64,000 bases of DNA, from contig VCAZ01000134.1 of NCBI GenBank assembly GCA_005784505.1, positions 1,141,397-1,205,396 on the forward strand, read 5' to 3'. This DNA comes from Bagarius yarrelli (Eukaryota; Chordata; Actinopteri; Siluriformes; Sisoridae). The notes under the pieces were generated by a model. That model had not been told where the DNA came from. It saw nothing but the letters and a program-made list of their open reading frames with translations, and did no database searches. Shown one piece after another: positions 36,752-64,000 of the stretch; positions within the stretch are counted from its first letter, which is position 1, and each line of letters begins with the position of its first letter. The position numbers and the translations under genes are program-made.

Positions 36752-39700
36752 TTACATCTGATTGGAGAATGATGTGGGTGCCCCCTGCTGGTTGTAGCCG
36801 CCCTGGCCATATTCTCCACTCTGGTTGTAGCCCTGCTGGCTGTAATCAGGCTGATACCCACCCTGGGAGCCAGAGTACGGGTCCTGCTGCACGTAGCCCT
36901 GCTGCCCATATGAGTCGGGAGCAGGCTGCTTCTCCTGGGCAGGTGGCTGGCGCATGAAAGGAGCAACGATACCCGTCTCTTTAAACACGAACCAGATGTT
37001 GCCTGCCCACAAGATCAGATTCAAGAAGCCAAATACCTGGAAAAAATACATATATAATTATTATATTAATTTATACCTTAAATATCATTTAAATATTATT
37101 TCTTATTGTACCAATTATTCCTTAATATGGGGAACTGATAGCTCAGTGGTTTAGGTGTTAAACCATTAGATTGTGAGTTCAATTCCTACTACTGATTTAT
37201 CGCTTTGGATAAAAGCGTCTGCTAAATGCTCTAAATGTTAATTTCATGTGTAAATTATTTTTATTATCAGGCGTTCTGCAGTATTTTGATGCTTTATTTT
37301 TACAAATTTGGTACATTTTTCCCCAAATCAGATTCATTTTAGAGGCCCCGGATAGAAGAAATGTGCAAAGACTAAAGTCATATTCACAAACAAAAAGCAA
37401 ATAATTTTAATTCTTTATTTTTAGTTTTTTGTCTTGAATTTAAATTACAAAAAATAATAATTGTGGTCATATGCTAAATCTAAAACAAAAGAATTATGGA
37501 TTAGGATGATTCTAAGGGCCCCATGCACCTTTATAGGGACCAAAATTGCTCTGGCCAAAGCTATCAATAGTACTCACCACAGAGGTGTTGAGGCCAGACA
37601 TGACAGGATCATGAACCTCACCGCAGCTGTTTCCTTCCTTTTCACAGGCTGGTATAAGTTCAATCACTTTCTCTGGGTCTGTGGCCGTCTTCACGTCCGA
37701 CAAACCCTTCGCCCATGCTGCCGAGCTCACAAGCCACATAAAGGCGAATACACATGTCACAGCAAAATCCTAAAAAAAAGAGAAACCTAAAATTTACAGC
37801 TGCTTTGATCTCCAGGCACCTGATGACGAATATTGTTTTTTATCACTGTAGACCAGAAGAGACAGTGTGTGTAGGTAATACTGTAGGTAGAATCTTACTT
37901 TGTTGGTAATCGAGCTATAAAATATACAGTAATTATCTGAAAAGAGAATGTGGTTGTAAAGAATTAAGAGAACTCACAATGAGTGGCCCCTTGTTGTTTT
38001 CCCGGTACTTCTCAAAGGCAAAGACATACACACTTAGAGCTGCCATGGAGTACAGGAAGGCGAAAACACCAATGGTGACGAAGAACTCAGCAGAGGAGGA
38101 GTAGTCACCCACAAGGAAAAAACGCTCAGTTTCACCTCCTTTGCAGGTTGGAGCATCAAAATAGACTTGATGGAGCCTGAAAAAAAACCCAACCAAATGT
38201 TCTTATAACCTGCTTTATATGGCTGAAAGATTTACTCCAAACTTTAAACAAAGAAAAAAACAAACAAATAAATAATACATAGATAAATACATGCATCGTT
38301 GTTTTTAAAAGTTGTATTATAAAAAACAATACTAAAATAACCTAAATGTTATTTGAACGGTAATTATTATTTAGAAAGACATAAATTAATACGTTATTTT
38401 GAAAACATTGAACAGGTTATGTACCTGAATGGATAGTCAAACTCTACATTTATTCTTGGGTTACTCTCTGATCTGTTTTTGCACTCCACTCGCATGCGAA
38501 AGGAGCCTGAATAAGTCCCACAGGTGGAAAATGCAAAGATGGCAAACACCTAAAGACACAAACAAAAAGCACATTATGGCCTTAGGAACACTTGATTTAT
38601 ACATTAGTTTATAGTTCATTGATATTGCACACAATTTGAAACATTTTCCATAAACATACATCTTTGTGTTCAGGTATGATCCATTTCTGCTACTATAGCA
38701 TTTATTTAAAATCAGGACTCTCTACATTGGAGAATATTATAGCATAGCTGAGTAAACTGGATTTTCCTGATCTGTGTTAAATTTAATAAAATGGAGTCAC
38801 TGAGAGATTAGATGCACAGTGGTGTGGGAAGCAGTTGGACGAGGGTTTGAATGAAGAATGGAGCTATTAAATATCACAGAATCGGCCATCTGTCACACAG
38901 CCGAACTAGAGTCTGGGTGGATACAGCCACACGTGACATTAGAAGAGATTCAGAAGAGATCTCTGGAGCAAACAGTGAGAACCGAACCACCTGATATCCA
39001 AATAAAACAGAGCAAAAGTGAACAAATGGAAACCAAAAACAGATATCAAAATATTCAGCAGCAACAGCAGTGAAATAGAGGAAAAGAAATTTAAAAAGGC
39101 AAAAATAACAGATCTGGACTAAGGTATTCATTTTAATAGTTTATGTTAACATGCAAAAAGGTTATTAACGAATTTAATAAACATGTTCTCGGAATCGTGT
39201 TTAAAATTAGATCTGTGTGTAATGTAATTTGTTAAACAAAAACTAAAGTATAAAATGCTGCAATATATTATTAAATTACACTGTAATCTTATACTTCACA
39301 TTTATATTTAAGGCATTTGGCAGATGCCCTTATCCAGGGCGACTTACACTCATCTCTTAAGCAATTAAGGGTTAAGGGCCTTGCTCAGGGGGCCCAGCAG
39401 TGGAAGCTTGGTCATGCTGGGAATTAAAGCAACAATCTTCCATTTAGCAGTCCAACACCTTAACCACTGCGCTACCACTTCCCGAATAGTACACAAAGTT
39501 ATTACGCATAGTTTTCCCTTAAAATGCAACACATACACAGTAATGTATCCGTTCTGCCATTCAATAAACAATTTTATCTGAATTAATAAATAAGCATTTA
39601 CACTTGTTCTCAAAACAAAATATAACCCCAAGACCAACATTCTATTACTCATCAAAGAGATAATATCATACAAGCACCACCAGATGTCGCTACTAAGCCA

Positions 39701-42700
39701 TTATGGCAATATTCCTTCCGGCTGCACAAAATCTTCTGCATGAGACCTTGACATGTCAACATATTTTGTGGCCTAAACAATAGAGTTCAACACGGTGTTG
39801 GAAAATTGTCAAAAAAATCATATATGAGGAAGAGAAAAAGCGTCTCTGCAGTTCAGTATGGCACAATATAAAGCGCCTAGCAATGAATCACAAAAGCTAA
39901 AACAATAATGTTACATTTAAGTCGTTCTATTCGAAGTTGACTCAATTATACAGCTTATCCAAACATACATTTAATGAATGCAAAGAAACACTTACCCACT
40001 GCAGGACTTTGATGAAGCCCAGAGGCACTTTCAGCACCCTGAATTGTCCGTTAGCAACTAACTGTTAACAACAAAATATATTTTTTTTAATACCAATTTC
40101 TGATTACCAAATAAAGACAACAGCTGGTTTGCATATAATAGGAAAAGAAACATCAGCATAAAATGTGCTTGAGGTGAACAGATGAGCCCTTTTTCCTGGT
40201 ACCCTGGCAATAATAACATCACTGGTATCATGAGACAAACCTTACACTTGATTAAACTCTCACATGATTCTATTCTTTCTCTGCATCACATCATTTAAAA
40301 TGTAAACTTTTCAGACAGGGCATGTAAACTGATGCCCTAAATGAAAAAAACCCAGTGTAGTAATAGGCCATGGTGATGTGTCTGGTGATCACTCGCTAGC
40401 CTAGGCTTTTTTATGACAGTCAGTCACACAGTGTCTTTTCTCTGGAAAGATCTGCTCTTCATATTGCAGCCAGGTGGTCTAAATATCGCCACAAAAGATG
40501 GAACATCACTACTCATGAAACTTTATAGGGCACTAAGAGGTCAGTTAAGTGGCAAAGCCATGTAATTTTCTCGGCTGACAAAGAAAACAGTACATGATTT
40601 AAGGTCTTTCACAGGGGTGAACTTGAGTTTGCTATGGAAGTGTGGCAAATGAAATAACGTCTTAAACTTTTTCAAAATGTGAAGAAGTAGGAATGAGTCA
40701 AACAAGGGATAAATTGGATAGGCTGCCCTCAGTTGCAGCATTTTGATGTATTTAATCTCTCACCTAACTTTACATTTGACTACTCATCCAATGAGGATGT
40801 TGCCCAAGGTGACTGTCTCTTTCCGATAGCTGACCACCTCCTAGTGGGACCCCCTTTTCTGAGATAAGCAATAGTCTCCATTAAGCTACAGCTATTTTTA
40901 TTGAGAGGCCTAGCTACCAGCTGAAAAACCAAAGACTAGAAGACATTGTGTGACCTTTTTTTGGTATTATAAAACTATTTACTGAATCCACTTATAGCCA
41001 TAATGATTGCAAGAACATTGGATATGTCCCAAATGCCCTGCTCCATTGTGGAGCCACACAGAAGGCCATTTGTCCAATTATAGCAGTATCCTGATGCCGC
41101 TGGCTATCTAAGGTGTCAGCATTGTTTGACACTAGGAAATAGCTGAAGGCTAAAAATTTGAATTAAGAGGGCCTCAAAAGTATCTGTCATGCAGGGGGGG
41201 GAAGCTAACATACTGAGCATCATAGCTGCAGATATCTTACAAGAGAAATGGTCACACAAAAGTATTTAAACTGAATTTGACACATCATGTGGTGTAGAAT
41301 GTAGGCTATATTAACATCAGAAATATGTTGTTTGATCCCCCTGTCTCGACAAATGAACCACTACTGCTTTAAAAACTTTGTTTATCTGAACAGTAAACAC
41401 ATAATTTTTTTTTTAAAAATGGTTCTTTAAAAATTTCTTCTTGGAAACTTGGAACCCCAAACTTTACAATTACAGAATTTGGCAGATGCCTCTATGTAGA
41501 GCAACATACATTTATCTCTTTTATACAACTGAGCACTCGGGGGTTAAGGGACTTGTTCTGGGGCCCAGCAGTGGCATTATGGTGGTGCCAGGAATCGATC
41601 CCCGATCTTCCAATTATCAATCCGACACCTTAACCACTGTGCTACACCTTCCCCAAATGTTACAGACCCTTTGCCAAGATTTCACAAATGCTGAATGACA
41701 TGTACCTTCGTCTGGGTCCACTATAGACAAATCACAAACATTTAAACCAAAGCAAAAAGATATTTTTTTATTCTAAAAAAAATGTCTGTGTTTTTATTAT
41801 GTAAAATCGTGACCCAGAGACCCACTACACTTAATAAAAGTGTTTTTTGCTGATATGATATACTAAACATAACAATTTACAATCTTTTTATTCCCTGCGG
41901 TCTGTAACAATCGTTTATTTAGATAATTGTGAAGGAGTGACGTCAGAAGGCGCGGTTGAACGCGACATCAGTCGCACATCCGAATCGTTAAAATCGTACG
42001 AATTATTTATTCACCCGCTATCGTTTCATTATTCCGTTTTTATTGTGCATTTTGTAATAAATAAATGTAAAAGCTCATCCCCTATAGACTGCTCACAGAT
42101 GATACCTCAAGGTGAATAGGACCAAAATGTATTTTATAAAAATCAATTCAGACCTTATGACTCAGCTGCCTTTTTAAACAATGGCGTCAAAATAAAGAAA
42201 TAAAAAAGGATAGATGGCTTTGAATGAAAATGAGCGTCTGAGTCACACAAGCTGCTCAACAGAATCAGCTGCCATTTTCCACAGCAACCTTTCCAGTGGT
42301 AGCTGCATCTTAACCAGGGCCTGTCGGGCGACAGATTATTGACGCGCTTCTTTTATCTATTATTTCCCATCAGAAAGAATCTACATTTTTAATAACATAT
42401 TTTTAAAAATAAAACATTACTAATCATTAGTGTATTATTTGTATTGAAACATATAAAATCACTACAATGTCTTAGGATAGATATATAAATTGCATACCAT
42501 GAATATGCTATTAAAATAAGGTCTATAATCATGACTTATTGCATTAATATATTTGTTAAAGCCCTCGAATGTGTAGAACATCAGCTGGACATTTCCTCCT
42601 CTGCTCATATTCCACCATCAATTCACGAGCGCATCTTTATAATACTAAATAACTGATGTATCATCCTGTACTCACGTCGTTAGCTTTAAATTCCTGTGAA

Positions 42701-42762
42701 CTAACAATTAATGTGTTATTTATTTTGTGTCCATAATGTCCTACCTGGTTTACAATGTCCAT
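36752..42762 (-). CDS. syp: Synaptophysin, complete, 6 coding exons
   Basis: Major synaptic-vesicle membrane protein (MARVEL/physin family); binds cholesterol and synaptobrevin/VAMP2. Exons in transcript order: 42762-42745, 40061-39996, 38549-38425, 38176-37978, 37769-37578, 37036-36752; all GT-AG, phases agree, 294 aa (human 313). The start MDIVNQ matches MDVVNQ of mammals. Four membrane segments: about residues 18-38 (LGFIKVLQWVFAIFAFSTCG), 99-120, 137-156 (DFAVTCVFAFMWLVSSAAWA) and 201-220 (VFGFLNLILWAGNIWFVFKE). The glycosylation sequon N53-R-S lies in the first lumenal loop, at the position known in mammals; loop cysteines are kept. The Tyr/Gln/Gly-rich cytoplasmic tail has GGYQPDY and YGQGGYNQQ and ends GAPTSFSNQM, identical to the mammalian end. 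Nothing is broken. Confidence 0.98.
37130..37232 (+). mobile_element. Short tRNA-derived SINE in a syp intron
   Basis: tRNA-like head GATAGCTCAGTGGTTTAGG with B-box GTTCAATTCC, joined directly to the tail ATCGCTTTGGATAAAAGCG followed by TCTGCTAAATGCTCTAAATG. The body between head and tail is nearly absent, making this the most compact SINE copy in the window. It lies between the last two syp exons, antisense to the gene. Confidence 0.8.
39293..39490 (-). mobile_element. tRNA-derived SINE in a syp intron
   Basis: The plus strand reads TTTAAGGCATTTGGCAGATG, CCCTTATCCAGGGCGACTTA, AAGGGCCTTGCTCAGGGGGC, then AACACCTTAACCACTGCGCT, the reverse complement of tail, body and A-box region. Confidence 0.8.
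41455..41655 (-). mobile_element. tRNA-derived SINE in syp intron 1
   Basis: Reverse copy of the first family: ACAGAATTTGGCAGATGCC, GGGGTTAAGGGACTTGTTCT, GGAATCGATCCCC and GACACCTTAACCACTGTGCT. Confidence 0.75.
41939..41946. promoter_or_regulatory. Perfect CRE palindrome in syp intron 1
   Basis: TGACGTCA, the full CREB/ATF site, sits inside a locally CpG-rich patch (GGCGCGGTTGAACGCGACAT) about 0.8 kb downstream of the first coding exon of syp. An activity-dependent or neuronal enhancer is one reading; a chance match is possible. Confidence 0.35.
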
Positions 42763-44319
42763 CTCGGCTGTTTGCTGCTATAGATAAGAGAAATAGAAAA
42801 TCAGTGGGGGGTAAAGGCATCAACTGAAACAGCCTACACAGAACAGGGGGAGTGCGAGCGCATTACTGAAACAGCCTATTCCGTCATACGGCGGTGAAAA
42901 AGGGGTTGCCAGATTTTTTTTCTTTAAAAAAACACTCTTAAAAATGCTAATAATTAAATTGTACGCTAGAATAGTACATCCATGTTATTGTGTAATGGGA
43001 ATTAAAACTATTCATGACTCGAAAGTTAATAAACAAATGCTATGTCATGTTAATGATAATTGTGATATGATGTAACATATGTAATAAAAATCACGTTCTA
43101 AGAAGAAAAAAAAATCCTTCGAAACAGGATTGTTAAAGTACTGGACAAAATAGGGAGTCATTTTTGTAAATATATAGCAAATGAATGACAATATAAGAAA
43201 AAAAAAAAGAAATGTCTAGCCATTTTTTTCAGAGGTAATGTTGCCCAGCTGATTTAATATAAAAAAAATACATTAAAATGTTTTTAAAAATCCAAATAAT
43301 ATTTTGTTGGTATTTCTTGTATTTTATATTTACTCCAATACATCTCGATTAGTGTGCATCCACTCAAGCCTTTGCGGAATATTGATTGCGAATCAGTAAA
43401 CACAATCTGGCAACCCTACGAGGAAGGCGTGTTAGGTGCGCACATCGGAGCGATGGATCGACCTGCGTCGGTAGAGATGATGTGCATCTTCCCAAGCCGT
43501 AAACTAACGTCAGAAGTCGACCGGATTATAAAGATGTGTATACTATGCATGTGTAAAGATTGTATACATTTATATAATTCTTGCATATAATCGTATATCA
43601 CGAAGCAGATCTAAAATGATCAGCATTATAGTACAATAAATATTACAGATTTTGATGCTATTAGAGCTGCTGTTCTCTGTCTCCTTTCTTTAATATGTCC
43701 TGGAATAGAAGAGAATTCCATGTAAGACAATAGTAATTTATTCAGAGGTAAAAGAGGTGTTTTAAAGAAATAATGAATTTAAATATAAAAAAATAATAAA
43801 AATAAATGCTTATAAATACTTAATAGACCATACAAAAAGGAAACAGATACCTTTTTTGTAATTCATCTCAGGGTAACTCTCACTAATATACTTACACTTA
43901 AATATGGTAGACATTTATCTAATCAAACAGTAAACTATTTCAAAATGTAAGGAAGAAGTTAAAGAAAAGGGACTGCATAAGGAATAAGGAATCTTAATTT
44001 TAATTTGTCTTGCCTCATACATTAAATATCTGTTTTTTTTATATACAATCCAGTCATGAATATTATAAAACAGCCAAAGGAATAATACAAAACAAATCGC
44101 TCAGTTAAAAAATAGTAATGATGTGCCAGTTGTTAAAAAAAAATAAAATAAAATAAAATAAAAGTTTACGATTAAAATTTGGGTTTTTTTACACTTATAC
44201 ATACATGTACTGCTAAGCAGTGGGGAGTGCAAGGACTGCAGGACTGTAAATAGCCGATAGTAATGTAGCATTACTGCTGGCTAAATATTAAAAATATTCA
44301 TTTTTAAAGTCAACTGTTG

Positions 44320-44735
44320 AATAATGCAATAAATAGACTATTAATCAATAAATCTGAGGTTAATATGGGTTTATTTTAAGAAAATAAATATTTAATGTAA
44401 TTATTACTAATGTTGTCCACTAGAGGGAAAACAATAAAAGGCATGAGTAACATAGCAACGGTTCAATCACATCCACTAATAACAAATGTGGGGGAGAGGG
44501 AAAGTTAAATAATGCTATAAATAGACTATTAATTAGTGAATTTAAGGTCAATATAGGGTTATTATCAGTAATTAAGTATTTATGGTATTATTTAAATAAT
44601 TCAGCCATCTATATCAATCGGATTCAGAGACGACAGCCGTAATACTAATGTTGTCCACTGGAGGGAGAACAATAAAAGGCATTAGTAACATCGCAACAGT
44701 TCAATCACATGAGGTCATAAATATGTGGGCGGGAG
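44320..44735. repeat. Diverged direct duplication
   Basis: Two blocks recur in the same order: AAATAGACTATTAAT (near 44331 and 44517) and ATGTTGTCCACT followed by GGAGGG or GAGGGA, AACAATAAAAGGCAT and GTTCAATCACAT (from 44411 and 44648). The second copy has an insertion, so spacing differs (about 190 and 237 bp). Confidence 0.75.
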
Positions 44736-45470
44736 AGGAAGTTCAAAAAAGCCAATCAATTGCGTTTCACAAGTTTACATACACACTCATTTGTCCGGCA
44801 CTCCTTACACACAAACAAAATACAGTTTTTATGTTACAGTTTTTTTCCAGATAAATGATAACATGAATAACAGTAAAAGAGGTTCAACGTTTTCATTTTG
44901 TTATTAATTTGTGATTAATTTACTGTTAACATGGGAAGTAGCGGTCTTCTTGGGGCAGGTGGTGGGGGGTTTGTAGATCTGGGGTATTGACAGCCTGCCA
45001 CTGCTGCTATATATTAGATTCTTTTAGCCCTTTCAAAATGTAAAAACCTATTTTAACAATATTTACAAAACGATGAGATACAAAACTTTTACCCTTACAC
45101 ACATACATTTTAGTCAGTTATATGTCAGGTGATATCATAACATAATATACTTTTTCTAACTACAGTTTAAACACACTGACTTCAACACTGGATGTTATGG
45201 AACCCTATTTCAAGGCACTTAGAGTCACATTGTTTCATGCCAGACCTTAAGTTTTCTACCAAACAGCCGGAATCTTTGATGATGCAAAGGAAAGACTAGC
45301 GCAAGACTGTGCAGCCATATAACTTGCATGCATCATTTTGTAAAATGACTTCATTGGCCCAGGAATAGCCAACATTCTGCTAGGTTTAAATACTACGCTG
45401 GCAACTTTATGTACACATTTTATTTAAAATGTTATCCAGTAAAACGGAGAGTCTTTCTGGAATACATTTC

Positions 45471-45476
45471 TTTATT
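45471..45476 (-). terminator. Candidate cacna1f polyadenylation signal
   Basis: The plus strand TTTATT is AATAAA on the gene strand, about 135 bp after the cacna1f stop codon. This would give a short 3' UTR. Confidence 0.45.
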
Positions 45477-45607
45477 TCTAATGAAGCTTTTACTTTTTTT
45501 TTTTTCATCATCTGACCTCTGCCTCTGTGACAGAGTCATCTCAGTGACTAACCTCCTTCCTTGACTCTCCAGGTATAACATTTCTGACAAGGCTCATAAA
45601 ATGACAG

Positions 45608-62827
<17,220 letters not shown>

Positions 62828-64000
62828 CTGAAATGAAAGAAAAAGAACAGAGAGATGGAAAAGGAGGACGGTGTGTGTTCTGAGGTACTTTTGTGTGTGT
62901 GTGTAAACTTTTATTGTCATTAGCATTAGCATTAAAAATTTAATTACAATCACAGTAAGTAAAATACTGTCTATATCTTAATGTTTAGTTTTATTAGCAC
63001 TCAACACACTATATAACAGGAATAAAAATGTTATAACTTTAATCACTTTAATGAGTTATACATGCTGCATAAGGGTGTTATAAAAAGGAGGGTAGCCAAC
63101 AGTTAATTAGTTGCTAGTTGCACGTTTATCTTAACTATAAAAAATCAAACAAAACATTAAGTGACCCGTTAGAAAAGCTATACAACTTTCTAAACAGGAC
63201 GAAAAATCTTAAAGCTGAACTTTGTGTAATGTAGCTTTAACGTTCCATTATAACCATATTTTGTAAAACCTTTTCGTCCACCAGAGGGCTCCATCTATCC
63301 ACTTAGACTCTAAATCCAAAACTCTTTTAACAAAGACCGCATTTACACTGCATGTATCAAGTGACCCAATTCCGATTTTTTCCTCCAATGTGGCACAAAT
63401 GGGATATGTGTGACGATCCTGTAAGAAGAAAAAAAACTATCACATTGATTCCGAAATTTTCAGCTTAGTTTCAGGCCTCATTTATATTATGTGAGAATAA
63501 ATCGGATATGAATCGGATACGTGTTTAGCGTCTGCCATGTAAACAGACAGATCGGATTTTCACCTGTCAATGCGAGTCGATCGTCATTGAATAAGCGAAA
63601 ATCTGTTTTGTCTATAAACATTTGAAAAATGAACGCATAATCACTCTCCTCTTTTTTCTCCTCCAAAAGACATTAATTTGCCGACCCTTAACTATGGCGC
63701 AAAAGTGGCATACTGAATATTCATTTTGTCTTCGTCCGTTATGTCTACTAATTAACGTGTGTTTTTACTCTCTTTTCCGGTCAGTATGTTTACATTGGGG
63801 TGTTTTGCCGTGTATAGTGTAAATGCAGATATCAGATATGGGTCAGTTTTAAAAGATAATGTAAGCGGGGCATAGAAATAATCAGATATAGTCACAAAAT
63901 CGGAATTGGGCACCAAAATGACACATCAGCAGCAAAAAAAGACATTCATATAGCAGCAGACCCCAGAAAAATAAGCGTAATGCTGTGGTAAGCGGACTTT
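62828..64000 (-). other. cacna1f intron, truncated by the window edge
   Basis: No exon of domain III S3 or earlier is seen up to 64000, so this intron is longer than 1.17 kb. The right half is transposon-like (next entry). Confidence 0.7.
63335..64000. mobile_element. Probable DNA transposon with subterminal ATCGGA motifs, cut by the window edge
   Basis: Starts near CATTTACACTGCATGTATCA and AGTGACCCAATTCCGATTTT. Several copies of AATCGGAT/ATCCGATT-type words follow in both orientations (63488, 63503, 63548), and the right part has AAAATCGGAATTGGGCACC, the inverse of the left. The right terminus is beyond the window. Confidence 0.5.

Larger units (their letters stand above)
42763..45607. other. 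syp-cacna1f intergenic interval
   Basis: About 2.8 kb between the syp start and the cacna1f stop, both on the minus strand. It must hold the syp 5' UTR and promoter and the cacna1f 3' UTR. A modest CpG cluster lies at about 43400-43520 (GGCGTGTTAGGTGCGCACAT) and is the best promoter candidate. The rest is AT-rich, with a diverged direct duplication at about 44320-44735. No additional gene is seen. Confidence 0.55.

Noticed and set aside
38858..39073. Plus-strand 71-codon open frame ending in poly-Gln
   Set aside because: Lies inside a syp intron on the antisense strand; the Gln run is a short CAG repeat and no homologue is recognised.
40020..40061. RE1/NRSF silencer candidate (TTCAGCACC) near the start of syp
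   Set aside because: Only the left half-site matches, it lies within coding exon 2 where codons explain it, and no GGACAG-type right half follows at proper spacing.

Overview
This window is vertebrate nuclear DNA. It is AT-rich, has long introns, and is full of tRNA-derived SINEs with fish-type tails, small DNA transposons and microsatellites. The gene content points to a teleost fish; the sequence alone does not settle the species. There is no bacterial, organellar or CRISPR content.

Four protein-coding genes can be assembled exon by exon, and splice phases agree throughout. From left to right: (1) samd10 on the minus strand (2421-15769, 5 coding exons, 175 aa), a small SAM-domain adaptor whose first coding exon lies at the edge of a CpG-rich stretch; (2) emilin3 on the plus strand (29796-33384, 4 coding exons, 958 aa), a secreted EMI-domain/coiled-coil matrix protein without a C1q head; (3) syp on the minus strand (36752-42762, 6 coding exons, 294 aa), synaptophysin, complete; (4) cacna1f on the minus strand (45608-62827, 24 exons, 1085 aa, 5' part beyond the window), the Cav1.4 L-type calcium channel alpha-1 subunit from the voltage sensor of domain III to the stop codon.

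samd10 and emilin3 are divergent, separated by about 14 kb of repeat-rich DNA that holds a roughly 2-kb minisatellite with a 40-bp unit (about 24794-26749). emilin3 and syp are convergent (tail to tail). syp and cacna1f run in the same direction, about 2.8 kb apart, as in the human Xp11.23 SYP-CACNA1F pair. Both products act at the presynaptic terminal: Cav1.4 supports calcium entry at photoreceptor ribbon synapses and synaptophysin is a major synaptic-vesicle membrane protein.

The best unexplained signals are these: the 40-bp array with a higher-order pattern and a poly(A)-signal hexamer in most units; an eight-copy, 21-bp in-frame repeat encoding Pro/Lys/Gly heptapeptides in emilin3, next to an EMI domain that has lost one cysteine; a pair of related long-TIR transposons in cacna1f introns, one inserted inside a SINE; an hAT-type element with an exact 8-bp target duplication; and TG or CA repeats set right beside splice sites of several cacna1f exons. 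No new multi-gene system is visible.
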